Below are positions 16,564-26,535 of a stretch of DNA of 64,000 bases, piece after piece. Every line of letters begins with the position of its first letter. Within the stretch, counting starts at the first letter, position 1. A program made the translations under genes and the position numbers. The DNA lies in contig NZ_CP022823.1 in the NCBI RefSeq assembly GCF_002269255.1, forward strand, positions 310,001-374,000, in the 5' to 3' direction. This DNA is from Klebsiella quasivariicola. Its GTDB lineage: Bacteria > Pseudomonadota > Gammaproteobacteria > Enterobacterales > Enterobacteriaceae. A model generated the notes under the pieces. The model saw nothing but the letters and a program-made list of their open reading frames with translations, did not search any database and was not told the DNA's origin.

Positions 16564-17451
16564 ATGTCCTCATCCCGTCCGGTATTCCGCTCGCGCTGGC
16601 TGCCCTATGTGCTGGTCGCGCCGCAGCTGATTATCACGCTGATTTTCTTTATCTGGCCCGCGGGCGAAGCGCTGTGGTACTCGCTGCAGAGCGTCGATCC
16701 GTTTGGCCTTTCCAGCCAGTTTGTCGGCCTGGATAACTTCGTCACGCTGTTCCACGACCCGTACTATCTGGACTCGTTCTGGACGACCATAAAATTCAGC
16801 ACCCTGGTAACCGTCAGCGGCCTGCTTATTTCGCTTTTTTTTGCCGCGCTGGTCGACTATGTGGTGCGCGGCAGCCGCTTTTATCAAACGCTGATGCTGC
16901 TGCCGTATGCCGTGGCCCCCGCCGTCGCGGCGGTGCTGTGGATCTTCCTCTTTAACCCCGGGCGCGGGCTGATCACCCATTTCCTCGGCGAGCTGGGTTA
17001 CGACTGGAACCACGCGCAAAACAGCGGCCAGGCGATGTTCCTGGTGGTCTTCGCCTCGGTATGGAAGCAGATAAGCTACAACTTCCTGTTCTTCTTCGCC
17101 GCGCTGCAGTCGATCCCGCGTTCGCTGGTTGAGGCCGCCGCCATCGACGGCGCCGGGCCGATTCGCCGCTTCTTCAAGCTGGCGCTGCCGCTGATTGCGC
17201 CGGTGAGTTTCTTTCTGCTGGTGGTCAACCTGGTTTACGCCTTCTTCGATACCTTCCCGGTGATCGATGCCGCCACCGCCGGCGGCCCGGTGCAGGCGAC
17301 CACTACCCTAATCTACAAAATTTATCGCGAAGGTTTCGCCGGGCTCGATCTTTCCGCTTCCGCCGCGCAGTCGGTGGTGCTGATGTTCCTCGTCATTATC
17401 CTGACGGTGGTGCAGTTCCGTTACGTTGAAAGTAAGGTGCGTTACCAATGA
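16564..17451 (+). CDS. ugpA: Glycerol-3-phosphate ABC transporter permease UgpA
   Basis: 295 residues from ATG 16564 (MSSSRPVFRSRWLPY), the E. coli start and length. The 21 codons upstream encode the BIME and are rejected. It has six membrane segments and the EAA loop EAAAIDGAGPIRRFFKLALP that docks onto UgpC. It forms the channel with UgpE. The stop overlaps the ugpE start by four bases. Confidence 0.96.
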   Translation: MSSSRPVFRSRWLPYVLVAPQLIITLIFFIWPAGEALWYSLQSVDPFGLSSQFVGLDNFVTLFHDPYYLDSFWTTIKFSTLVTVSGLLISLFFAALVDYVVRGSRFYQTLMLLPYAVAPAVAAVLWIFLFNPGRGLITHFLGELGYDWNHAQNSGQAMFLVVFASVWKQISYNFLFFFAALQSIPRSLVEAAAIDGAGPIRRFFKLALPLIAPVSFFLLVVNLVYAFFDTFPVIDAATAGGPVQATTTLIYKIYREGFAGLDLSASAAQSVVLMFLVIILTVVQFRYVESKVRYQ

Positions 17452-18293
17452 TTGAGAACCGTCGCGGGCTGACGATTTTCAGCCACACCATGCTGATTCT
17501 GGGTATTGCCGTCATTTTATTCCCGCTGTACGTCGCCTTCGTGGCGGCGACGCTGGATAACAAATCGGTATTTGAAACGCCGATGACGCTGATCCCCGGC
17601 GGACATCTGCTGGAGAACATGAAGGCCATCTGGGTAAACGGCGTCGGCGTCAACAGCGCGCCGTTCTGGCTGATGATGCTCAACAGCTTCATCATGGCGT
17701 TCGCTATTACGGTCGGCAAAATCGTGGTGTCGATGCTGTCGGCGTTCGCCATCGTGTGGTTCCGCTTTCCGCTGCGTAATCTGTTCTTCTGGATGATCTT
17801 TATCACCCTGATGCTGCCGGTCGAGGTGCGTATTTTCCCGACGGTGGAAGTGATCGCCAACCTCAACATGCTCGACAGCTACGCCGGGTTAACGCTGCCG
17901 CTGATGGCGTCGGCGACCGCCACCTTCTTGTTCCGCCAGTTCTTTATGACCCTGCCGGACGAGCTGATTGAAGCGGCGCGTATCGATGGCGCTTCGCCGA
18001 TGCGCTTCTTCCGCGACATCGTGCTGCCGCTGTCGAAAACCAACCTCGCCGCGCTGTTCGTTATCACCTTTATCTACGGCTGGAACCAGTATCTGTGGCC
18101 GTTGCTGATTATTCAGGATGTGAATCTTGGCACCGCCGTCGCCGGTATTAAAGGCATGATCGCCACCGGCGAAGGTACTACCCAGTGGAATCAAGTGATG
18201 GCGGCGATGCTGCTGACCCTGATCCCGCCGGTCGTCATCGTTTTAGCCATGCAGCGCGCGTTTGTGCGCGGCCTGGTCGATAGTGAGAAATAA
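17448..18293 (+). CDS. ugpE: Glycerol-3-phosphate ABC transporter permease UgpE
   Basis: 281 residues, the E. coli length. It has six membrane segments and the EAA loop EAARIDGASPMRFFRDIVLP. It is the partner of UgpA in the inner membrane. It overlaps ugpA by ATGA and is followed by ugpC one base after its stop. Confidence 0.97.
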   Translation: MIENRRGLTIFSHTMLILGIAVILFPLYVAFVAATLDNKSVFETPMTLIPGGHLLENMKAIWVNGVGVNSAPFWLMMLNSFIMAFAITVGKIVVSMLSAFAIVWFRFPLRNLFFWMIFITLMLPVEVRIFPTVEVIANLNMLDSYAGLTLPLMASATATFLFRQFFMTLPDELIEAARIDGASPMRFFRDIVLPLSKTNLAALFVITFIYGWNQYLWPLLIIQDVNLGTAVAGIKGMIATGEGTTQWNQVMAAMLLTLIPPVVIVLAMQRAFVRGLVDSEK

Positions 18294-18294
18294 A

Positions 18295-19361
<1,067 letters not shown>

Positions 19362-19365
<4 letters not shown>

Positions 19366-20102
19366 GTAACTGGCCTTATCCCCGCATCGTCGCCCATCGC
19401 GGCGGCGGTAAACTGGCGCCGGAGAACACCCTGGCGGCTATCGACGTCGGCGCCCGCTACGGGCACACGATGATTGAATTTGACGCCAAGCTGTCGAAGG
19501 ACGGGCAGATCTTTCTGCTGCATGACGATAACCTCGAACGCACCAGCAATGGCTGGGGCGTGGCGGGCGAGCTGGCGTGGGACGATCTGCTGAAGGTTGA
19601 TGCCGGCAGCTGGTACAGCCGCGAGTTTAAGGGCGAACCGCTGCCGCTGCTCTCCCAGGTGGCGGAGCGCTGCCGCCGTCACGGCATGATGGCGAATATC
19701 GAAATTAAGCCGACCACCGGGCTGGGGCCACAGACCGGCAACGTGGTGGCGCTGGCCGCGCGTGAGCTGTGGAAAGGCATGACCGCGCCGCTGCTCTCAT
19801 CCTTTGAAATTGATGCGCTGGAAGCGGCGCAAAAAGCTGCGCCCGAGCTGCCGCGCGGGCTGCTGCTGGATGAGTGGCGCGATGACTGGCGCGAATTGAC
19901 CACCCGACTGGGCTGCGTGTCGATTCATCTTAACCACAAGCTGCTGGACGCGGCGCGAGTGGCAAGCCTGAAACAGGCCAGTCTGCATATCCTGGTGTAT
20001 ACGGTCAATAAACCCCAGCGCGCGGCGGAACTGCTGCGCTGGGGGGTAGATTGCATCTGCACCGATGCTATTGACGTCATCGGGCCGAATTTCCAGCCTT
20101 AA
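19362..20102 (+). CDS. ugpQ: Cytoplasmic glycerophosphodiester phosphodiesterase UgpQ
   Basis: 246 residues. The GDPD catalytic motif IVAHRGGGKLAPENT sits at the N-terminus with His12, followed by the metal-binding FDAKLS and LLHDDNLERTSNGWG. There is no signal peptide, so it is the cytoplasmic enzyme (GlpQ is periplasmic). It hydrolyses glycerophosphodiesters imported by UgpBAEC to glycerol-3-phosphate and an alcohol. It is the last gene of the operon and overlaps ugpC by ATGA. Confidence 0.96.
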
Positions 20103-20125
20103 GGCTGATTTGCGGCGGACGATCT

Positions 20126-20446
20126 TTACGGGTTGGTCTGCCGCAGCATCCCGCCGTTGCTGTTTGGCAGCACCTGCTGTGGCGGATTGAGATTACCGCC
20201 CTGCGCCGCGCGCTGCTGATTAGTCTGCAGCTGGTTTTGCAAATGCTGCTGCTGCGAGCGGGTCTGATTATTCAGATCCTGCCTCAGCATGCTTTGCTGC
20301 TGCTGTTGCTGCACCTTCATCTCATTTTGCATACGCTGCTGGCTGGGGACCACGTAACCCGGCTGGTTAGGGTTGTTATTAACATTGATCGGCTGGGCTA
20401 ATACGCCAAGCGGCATCAGCGCCGCCAGAAACAGAATCGCTTTCAT
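20126..20446 (-). CDS. yhhA: YhhA family protein (DUF2756), Gln-rich secreted
   Basis: 106 residues. It has an N-terminal signal peptide (about residues 1-17, ending GVLA) followed by a Gln/Asn-rich mature part with runs of glutamine. It matches E. coli YhhA, of unknown function and predicted periplasmic. A GGAG ribosome site precedes the ATG. It is convergent with ugpQ, as in E. coli, and divergent from ggt across 123 bp. Confidence 0.93.
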   Translation of the reverse strand: MKAILFLAALMPLGVLAQPINVNNNPNQPGYVVPSQQRMQNEMKVQQQQQQSMLRQDLNNQTRSQQQHLQNQLQTNQQRAAQGGNLNPPQQVLPNSNGGMLRQTNP

Positions 20447-20569
20447 GGTTTTCTCCTCCCGTGCGTGGGATCACTTAAGTGTACCTCGAATCCGCCATAA
20501 CAATGATTTTTTAGGAGTTATCAACCAGGCTTAAGCGGGGAATGAAACCTACCTTTCAGGAGTAAGACA

Positions 20570-22315
20570 ATGATAAAAACAACAATATGGCGTCAGGTGG
20601 TCATCGCTGCATTGCTGGCGGGGGGTAGTTTTACCGTCGCCGCCAATCCGCCGCCACCGCCGCCGGTCTCGTATGGCGTAGAGGAAGATGTGTTCCACCC
20701 AGTACGCGCCCGGCAGGGGATGGTGGCCTCGGTGGATGCGCTGGCCACCCGCGTCGGCGTAGATATTCTGCGCCAGGGCGGCAACGCCGTTGATGCAGCG
20801 GTTGCCGTTGGCTACGCGCTGGCGGTGACGCATCCGCAGGCCGGGAATATCGGCGGCGGCGGGTTTATGATGCTGCGTACTAAAGACGGTAAAACCACGG
20901 CGATCGATTTCCGCGAAATGGCGCCGGAACAGGCCACCCGCGACATGTTCCTTGACGACCAGGGCAACCCGGACAGTAAAAAATCACTGACTTCGCATCT
21001 CGCTTCCGGTACCCCAGGCAGCGTTGCGGGCTTCTCCCTCGCGCTGGAAAAGTACGGCACCATGCCTCTGAACAAAGTGATCCGTCCGGCGATTAAGCTG
21101 GCGGAAGAGGGGTTTATTGTTAACGATGCGCTGGCGGACGATCTGAAGACCTACGGCAGCGAAGTCATTCCCCAGCATGAAAACAGTAAAGCGATCTTCT
21201 GGAAGAACGGCGAGCCGCTGAAGAAGGGCGATCGGCTGGTGCAAAAGAATCTGGGGAAAAGCCTGGAGCTAATTGCCGAGCACGGCCCGGACGCCTTCTA
21301 TAAAGGGGCCATTGCCGAGCAGATCGCTGACGAGATGAAAAAGCATGGCGGGCTTATCACCAAAGCCGATCTCGCCAGCTATAAGGCCGTCGAGCGCACG
21401 CCGGTTAGCGGTGAATATCGCGGGTATGAGGTCTACTCCATGCCGCCGCCGTCCTCCGGCGGGATCCACATCGTGCAGATCCTCAATATCCTCGAAAACT
21501 TCGATATGCAGAAATATGGCTTTGGCAGTGCCGACGCCATGCAGGTGATGGCGGAAGCGGAGAAGCATGCCTATGCCGACCGCTCTGAATATCTCGGCGA
21601 CCCTGATTTCGTCAACGTGCCGTGGCAGGCGCTGACCAGCAAAGCCTACGCCAAAGCGATAGCCGCCGAGATCGACGTCAACAAGGCGAAGCCTTCCAGC
21701 CAGATCCGTCCGGGCAAGCTGGCGCCGTATGAAAGCAACCAGACCACCCACTTCTCGGTGGTCGATAAAGACGGCAATGCGGTGGCGGTGACCTATACGC
21801 TGAATACCACCTTCGGTACCGGCATTGTGGCCGGCGATTCCGGGATTTTGCTCAATAACCAGATGGATGACTTCTCGGCGAAGCCTGGCGTGCCTAACGT
21901 CTATGGTCTGGTGGGCGGCGACGCCAATGCGGCGGAGCCGAAAAAACGCCCGCTGTCGTCGATGTCGCCGACCATTGTGGTGAAAGACGGCAAAACCTGG
22001 CTGGTGACCGGCAGCCCGGGCGGCAGTCGGATCATCACGACCGTGCTGCAGATGGTGGTCAATACCATCGATTTCGGGATGAACGTCGCGGAGGCCACCA
22101 ACGCGCCGCGCTTCCACCATCAATGGCTGCCGGACGAGCTGCGGGTGGAGAAAGGCTTTAGCCCGGATACCCTGAAGCTGCTGGAGGCGAAGGGGCAGAA
22201 AGTGGCGCTGAAAGAGGCGATGGGCAGTACTCAGAGCATCATGGTGGGGCCGGACGGCATGCTGTATGGCGCCTCCGATCCGCGTTCGCCGGATGATTTA
22301 ACGGCGGGGTATTAA
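20570..22315 (+). CDS. ggt: Gamma-glutamyltransferase (glutathione hydrolase)
   Basis: 581-residue periplasmic proenzyme. The signal peptide is about residues 1-25, followed by a proline run. It self-cleaves before the catalytic Thr near residue 392 (NQTTHFSVVDK) to make large and small subunits. The small subunit contains PLSSMSPTIV and the GSPGG oxyanion region. It hydrolyses glutathione and transfers gamma-glutamyl groups to amino acids and peptides. It has its own ribosome site (TTTCAGGAG) and is followed by a BIME. Confidence 0.97.
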   Translation: MIKTTIWRQVVIAALLAGGSFTVAANPPPPPPVSYGVEEDVFHPVRARQGMVASVDALATRVGVDILRQGGNAVDAAVAVGYALAVTHPQAGNIGGGGFMMLRTKDGKTTAIDFREMAPEQATRDMFLDDQGNPDSKKSLTSHLASGTPGSVAGFSLALEKYGTMPLNKVIRPAIKLAEEGFIVNDALADDLKTYGSEVIPQHENSKAIFWKNGEPLKKGDRLVQKNLGKSLELIAEHGPDAFYKGAIAEQIADEMKKHGGLITKADLASYKAVERTPVSGEYRGYEVYSMPPPSSGGIHIVQILNILENFDMQKYGFGSADAMQVMAEAEKHAYADRSEYLGDPDFVNVPWQALTSKAYAKAIAAEIDVNKAKPSSQIRPGKLAPYESNQTTHFSVVDKDGNAVAVTYTLNTTFGTGIVAGDSGILLNNQMDDFSAKPGVPNVYGLVGGDANAAEPKKRPLSSMSPTIVVKDGKTWLVTGSPGGSRIITTVLQMVVNTIDFGMNVAEATNAPRFHHQWLPDELRVEKGFSPDTLKLLEAKGQKVALKEAMGSTQSIMVGPDGMLYGASDPRSPDDLTAGY

Positions 22316-22321
22316 GGGATG

Positions 22322-22390
22322 TGCCGGGCAGCGCGACGTTTGCCCGGCAGGGATACCCGTGTAGGCCCGGTAAGCGTCGCGCCACCGGGC
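22322..22390. repeat. BIME between ggt and yhhY
   Basis: Two palindromes: TGCCGGGCA / TGCCCGGCA (22322-22330 and 22341-22349) and GCCCGGT / ACCGGGC (22365-22371 and 22384-22390). It sits between convergent genes and probably marks the transcript ends of ggt and yhhY. Confidence 0.78.
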
Positions 22391-22400
22391 GATATATGGA

Positions 22401-22889
22401 TTACTTCAGCCGCGCCATAAAACAGGCATCCACGTATTCGCCGTTGCGCAGCGCGAAGCGCTTGCCGGTCCCTTCGATGACAAAGCCGTGTTTCTGGTAC
22501 ACCGCGATGGCCCGGGCGTTATCGGCGAACACCGTCAGCTCAATACGCTCGACCCGAAGCCAGTTATCGCACAGATCGATCATCTCGCGCATCAGCGCGC
22601 TGCCGATGCCGCGTCCCTGATGGCCGGCGGCAACCGCCATGCCAAAGGTTGCGACGTGGCTGCGCCGAGGGCGCGGCTCAACATGGAGCGACAGATGTCC
22701 GGCGACCTGCTCGCCCAGCGTCGCCACCAGATGGAAGGTATGGGGTTTGGGCTGTAGCTTCTCCTGCCAGGCTTCCATCGATGGATAGGGGATCTGTAGC
22801 GTGTCATGATAGACCTCCGGGTGCGCCATCAGCATACGTAAAGGTTCAGCATCGCGCGGTTCGGCATGGCGTATCACTATGTCACTCAT
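22401..22889 (-). CDS. yhhY: GNAT N-acetyltransferase YhhY (AaaT)
   Basis: 162 residues, the E. coli YhhY length. It has a GNAT fold with the acetyl-CoA loop in GHQGRGIGSALMREMIDLC and the conserved NWLRVERIELTVFADN. The E. coli protein is reported to acetylate certain amino acids such as phenylalanine and methionine. It is convergent with ggt, and its start faces the ryhB promoter region. Confidence 0.94.
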   Translation of the reverse strand: MSDIVIRHAEPRDAEPLRMLMAHPEVYHDTLQIPYPSMEAWQEKLQPKPHTFHLVATLGEQVAGHLSLHVEPRPRRSHVATFGMAVAAGHQGRGIGSALMREMIDLCDNWLRVERIELTVFADNARAIAVYQKHGFVIEGTGKRFALRNGEYVDACFMARLK

Positions 22890-22975
22890 TCCCTTATCCT
22901 CTTTTTGGTTGTCGATTCCTCTCCACCATCTCTGACGGCAGCCGGGGAGTCAATGTTGTTTTTTGCAAAAAAAAG

Positions 22976-23008
22976 TAGACAAGTGCGAATGAGAATGATT
23001 ATTATTGT
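22976..23008 (+). promoter_or_regulatory. ryhB promoter with Fur box
   Basis: -35 TAGACA (22976-22981) and -10 TATTAT (23000-23005), 18-bp spacing. A Fur box covers the -10: TGAGAATGATTATTA at 22990-23004 matches the 7-1-7 consensus TGATAAT-N-ATTATCA at 12 of 14 positions. Iron-bound Fur should therefore repress the sRNA, as in E. coli. Confidence 0.88.
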
Positions 23009-23011
23009 CCT

Positions 23012-23105
23012 GCATTCAGGGAGACCCTTGCGGAAAGCCTGAAAGCACGACATTGCTCACATTGCTTCCAGTATTACTTTAGCCAGCCGGGTGCTGGCTT
23101 TTTTT
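23012..23105 (+). ncRNA. ryhB: RyhB small RNA
   Basis: About 94 nt, starting seven bases after the -10. The conserved pairing core (GCACGACATTGCTCACATTG) is identical to the remembered E. coli RyhB core. The Rho-independent terminator AGCCAGC / GCTGGCT ends in a run of ten T. RyhB is an Hfq-dependent sRNA made in low iron; it represses messages for iron-using proteins such as sodB and sdhCDAB. The 5' end differs from E. coli (GCATTCAGGGAGACCCTTG). Position between yhhY and yhhX is conserved. Confidence 0.95.
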
Positions 23106-23390
23106 TTGCGTCTCGCCGATCGCCTCGATGCTTTGCTGTAGATCCGCCAGCAGAGTGAGGAGGCTGCTCCTCCGCGGCCAGCCCTGCCACTTCTCCACCG
23201 ATTTGCCGCCTTGTGTAATGGCAAAGTGCTGCTTTAACTTTATGTAAATTCACGCGTTATTGATGTGTCCGTCGGGGTGATGCTCGCACGGTTTTTCTGG
23301 CGCATCGTCGCGGAAAGCGGACACAGGGGATGAAGTCATCTCCCGGCTTGCGCTATGGTTAAAGGCAGCTCATCAACTAAGGACAGCGTT

Positions 23391-24428
23391 ATGACTCTGC
23401 ACTGCGCATTTATTGGCTTCGGCAAAAGTACCACCCGCTACCATCTTCCTTACGTTTTACACCGCCAGGACCGCTGGCAGGTGGCGCATATCTACCGCCG
23501 CCGGGCGAAGCCTGAGGAGCAGGCGCCGCAGTATTCCCATATCCATTTCACCAGCGATCTTGATGACGTGTTAAACGACCCACAGGTCAAGCTGGTGGTC
23601 GTCTGCACTCACGCCGACAGCCATTTTGAATATGCGAAAAAGGCGCTGGAGGCCGGGAAAAACGTGCTGGTGGAAAAACCCTTCACCCCGACGCTGGAGG
23701 AAGCAAAAACCCTGTTTGCGCTGGCAAACAGCAAAGGTCTGACGGTGACGCCCTACCAGAACCGCCGCTTCGACTCCTGCTTCCTGACCACCAAAAAGGT
23801 GATTGAGAGCGGGAAACTCGGCGAACTGGTGGAGATCGAAAGCCATTTCGATAACTACCGCCCGGTGGCGGAAACCAACCCTGGCGGCCCGCAAAACGGC
23901 GAGTTCTATGGCCTTGGCGTGCATACCCTGGATCAGATCATTTCGCTGTTCGGCCGCCCGGACCATGTCTCTTACGACCTGCGCTCGCTGCGCAACAAAG
24001 CCAACCCGGATGATACCTTTGAGGCCCAGCTGTTCTACGGCGATCTGAAGGCCATCATCAAGACCAGCCACCTGGTGCAGATCGACTACCCGAAATTTAT
24101 CGTTCACGGCCATAAGGGTTCGTTTGTGAAGTATGGCATTGACCAGCAGGAGACCAGCCTGAAGGCCAATATCATGCCGGGCGAGCCAGGGTTTGGCGCG
24201 GACGACAGCGTCGGCGAGCTGGTGTATGTCAACGAGGCGGGGGAGACGGTGCGTGAAGCGGTGCCGCTGGAGACCGGCGACTACGGCCGGGTGTACGACG
24301 CCCTGTATGACACCCTCGTCAACGGCCAGCCGAATTACGTCAAGGAATCTGACGTTCTCACCAATATGGAGATCCTGCAGCGCGGCTTTGAACAGCCTTC
24401 TCCGGCCACCATAACCCTTACCCGATAA
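23391..24428 (+). CDS. yhhX: Gfo/Idh/MocA family oxidoreductase YhhX
   Basis: 345 residues from ATG 23391 (AAGGA upstream), equal to E. coli YhhX; the frame opens 12 codons earlier without support. The N-terminal NAD(P)-binding fold begins CAFIGFGKSTTRYHLPY, with the EKPFTP motif near residue 93-98, and a C-terminal substrate domain follows. The substrate is unknown. A hairpin at 24439-24475 follows. Confidence 0.94.
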   Translation: MTLHCAFIGFGKSTTRYHLPYVLHRQDRWQVAHIYRRRAKPEEQAPQYSHIHFTSDLDDVLNDPQVKLVVVCTHADSHFEYAKKALEAGKNVLVEKPFTPTLEEAKTLFALANSKGLTVTPYQNRRFDSCFLTTKKVIESGKLGELVEIESHFDNYRPVAETNPGGPQNGEFYGLGVHTLDQIISLFGRPDHVSYDLRSLRNKANPDDTFEAQLFYGDLKAIIKTSHLVQIDYPKFIVHGHKGSFVKYGIDQQETSLKANIMPGEPGFGADDSVGELVYVNEAGETVREAVPLETGDYGRVYDALYDTLVNGQPNYVKESDVLTNMEILQRGFEQPSPATITLTR

Positions 24429-24438
24429 GTCAAATCGG

Positions 24439-24486
24439 CTCCTCTGCGCTTGTTCATATTTTTTGAACAGAGGAGTCAATTTTCAC
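24439..24486 (+). terminator. Hairpin after yhhX
   Basis: Arms CTCCTCTG / CAGAGGAG (24439-24446 and 24468-24475), 21-base loop with its own TGTTCA / TGAACA repeat, then CAATTTTCAC. It may be the yhhX terminator or an operator before yhhW; the sequence does not decide. Confidence 0.45.
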
Positions 24487-24549
24487 CCTCTATGATCGCC
24501 GGCGAAATGGGTCCACACTGATTCCATCGAAAACATACGGGGGTGCAAC

Positions 24550-25245
24550 ATGATCTACTTACGCAAAGCGAACGAACGTGGCCACGCTAACCATGGCTGG
24601 CTGGATTCCTGGCATACTTTCTCTTTCGCCAACTATTATGACCCGAACTTTATGGGCTTCTCCGCCCTGCGGGTGATTAACGACGACGTCATCGACGCCG
24701 GTCAGGGCTTCGGTACCCACCCGCACAAAGACATGGAGATCCTGACCTATGTGCTGGAAGGGGCGGTGGAGCACCAGGACAGCATGGGCAACAAAGAGCA
24801 GGTGCCGGCGGGTGAGTTCCAGATTATGAGTGCGGGTACCGGGGTGCGCCACTCTGAGTACAACCCGAGCAAAACCGATCGTCTGCGTCTGTATCAGATC
24901 TGGATTATTCCGGAAGAAACCGGCATTACCCCGCGCTACGAGCAGCGCCGCTTCGACGCCGCGCAGGGTAAACAGCTGGTGCTGTCGCCGGATGCACGTG
25001 ATGGCTCGCTGAAGGTGTATCAGGATATGGAGCTGTATCGCTGGGCGCTGCTGAAAGATGAGCAGTCGGTTCATCAGATTGCCGCGGAACGCCGCGTGTG
25101 GATCCAGGTCGTCAAAGGTGAAGTGACCATCAACGGTACCAAAGCCACCACCAGCGACGGTTTGGCCATCTGGGACGAGCAGGCGATTTCGGTTCACGCC
25201 GACAGCGATAGCGAGATCCTGCTGTTCGATCTGCCGCCGGTTTGA
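24550..25245 (+). CDS. yhhW: Pirin-like quercetin 2,3-dioxygenase YhhW
   Basis: 231 residues, the E. coli YhhW length. It is a bicupin with metal ligands in GTHPHKDMEIL (His57, His59) and GVRHSEYNPS (His101, Glu103). The E. coli protein opens quercetin in vitro; its physiological substrate is unknown. It has its own terminator at 25274-25314 and lies upstream of gntR, as in E. coli. Confidence 0.95.
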   Translation: MIYLRKANERGHANHGWLDSWHTFSFANYYDPNFMGFSALRVINDDVIDAGQGFGTHPHKDMEILTYVLEGAVEHQDSMGNKEQVPAGEFQIMSAGTGVRHSEYNPSKTDRLRLYQIWIIPEETGITPRYEQRRFDAAQGKQLVLSPDARDGSLKVYQDMELYRWALLKDEQSVHQIAAERRVWIQVVKGEVTINGTKATTSDGLAIWDEQAISVHADSDSEILLFDLPPV

Positions 25246-25273
25246 TTGTTATCTGAGCCAGCTTAAATAAATT

Positions 25274-25314
25274 GCGCAACCTTCTCTAACATCGGGGAAG
25301 GTTGCGCTTTGTCC
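25274..25314 (+). terminator. yhhW terminator
   Basis: Perfect 11-bp stem GCGCAACCTTC / GAAGGTTGCGC (25274-25284 and 25297-25307), then TTTGTCC. Confidence 0.8.
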
Positions 25315-25359
25315 GTGATAAACTGAGAAAATGTTTCCCCGTTGATCACAGTCAGGACG

Positions 25360-26355
25360 ATGAAAAAGAAAAGACCCGTACTTCAGGATGTAGCCGATCT
25401 TGTCGGCGTGACCAAAATGACGGTCAGTCGCTATTTACGCAACCCGGAGCAGGTCTCCGAAGCGCTGCGTGGCAAGATTGCCGTTGCCCTCGATGAACTG
25501 GGTTATATTCCCAATCGCGCCCCTGACATTCTCTCCAACGCCACCAGCCGCGCCATCGGCGTGCTGCTGCCGTCGTTAACCAACCAGGTCTTCTCGGAAG
25601 TGCTGCGCGGTATCGAAAGCGTCACCGACGCCTTCGGCTATCAAACCATGCTGGCGCACTACGGCTATAAGCCGGAAATGGAAGAGAAACGCCTCGAATC
25701 GATGCTATCCTGGAACATTGACGGCCTGATCCTCACCGAACGCACCCATACGCCCCGCACCCTGAAGATGATTGAAGTCGCCGGCATTCCGGTGGTGGAG
25801 CTGATGGACAGCCGGTCGCCGTGCCTCGATATCGCCGTCGGGTTCGATAACTTCGAAGCGGCGCGACAGATGACGGCGGCGATCATTGCTCGCGGCCACC
25901 GCCACGTTGCTTATCTCGGCGCGCGTCTTGATGAACGTACTATCATCAAACAGAAGGGGTACGAGCAGGCGATGCTTGACGCCGGGATGACGCCCTATAG
26001 CGTGATGGTGGAGCAATCTTCGTCCTACTCGTCGGGGATTGAGCTGATGCGCCAGGCGCGCCGCGAATATCCGCAGCTTGACGGTATTTTCTGCACCAAC
26101 GATGACCTTGCGGTCGGCGCGGCCTTTGAATGCCAGCGCCTGGGGCTGAAGATCCCCGATGATATGGCGATCGCCGGGTTCCACGGCCACGATATCGGCC
26201 AGGTGATGGAGCCGCGGCTGGCCAGCGTTCTGACCCCGCGCGAGCGAATGGGGCGCATCGGCGCCGAACGGCTGCTGGCCCGCATTCGTGGTGAAGCGAT
26301 TACCCCTAAGATGTTAGATTTAGGTTTCACATTGTCACCGGGCGGATCAATTTAA
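25360..26355 (+). CDS. gntR: Gluconate operon repressor GntR (LacI family)
   Basis: 331 residues from ATG 25360 (CAGGAC upstream), equal to E. coli GntR. The N-terminal LacI-type helix-turn-helix is LQDVADLVGVTKMTVSRYL, followed by a periplasmic-binding-protein-like sensor that binds gluconate. It represses gntKU and gntT. Matching operators are visible 80-110 bp after its stop (before gntK) and upstream of gntT at 53729. Confidence 0.97.
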   Translation: MKKKRPVLQDVADLVGVTKMTVSRYLRNPEQVSEALRGKIAVALDELGYIPNRAPDILSNATSRAIGVLLPSLTNQVFSEVLRGIESVTDAFGYQTMLAHYGYKPEMEEKRLESMLSWNIDGLILTERTHTPRTLKMIEVAGIPVVELMDSRSPCLDIAVGFDNFEAARQMTAAIIARGHRHVAYLGARLDERTIIKQKGYEQAMLDAGMTPYSVMVEQSSSYSSGIELMRQARREYPQLDGIFCTNDDLAVGAAFECQRLGLKIPDDMAIAGFHGHDIGQVMEPRLASVLTPRERMGRIGAERLLARIRGEAITPKMLDLGFTLSPGGSI

Positions 26356-26364
26356 ACTGACAAG

Positions 26365-26380
26365 TTTGAAGTAGATCACA
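26365..26380 (+). promoter_or_regulatory. CRP site upstream of gntKU
   Basis: TTTGA-N6-TCACA differs from the CRP consensus TGTGA-N6-TCACA at one base. It lies about 70 bp before the GntR operators, consistent with catabolite control of gluconate use known in E. coli. Confidence 0.65.
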
Positions 26381-26435
26381 CATATTCACATCTGGCACGA
26401 ATGGATATTGCTTCTCCACAGGTCCGGCATGACAA

Positions 26436-26462
26436 TGTTACCGATAACAGTTACCCGTAACA
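26436..26462. promoter_or_regulatory. Two overlapping GntR operators before gntK
   Basis: TGTTACCGATAACA (26436-26449) and AGTTACCCGTAACA (26449-26462) both match the GntR operator TGTTACCSGTAACA closely, one helical turn apart (13 bp). They sit about 75-100 bp before the gntK start, so derepression by gluconate is expected. Confidence 0.85.
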
Positions 26463-26535
26463 ATTAACCGATACGCCGCCTTCGCGCTGGATGAGTCAGC
26501 CCCGGCGCGGCGTACCAGTCCAGTGGGAGGACGCT

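Larger units (their letters stand above)
22890..23390. other. yhhY / yhhX intergenic region carrying ryhB
   Basis: 501 bp between divergent genes. It holds the Fur-controlled ryhB unit (22976-23105). The remaining 285 bp before yhhX hold its promoter; no further motif was recognised there. Confidence 0.8.
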
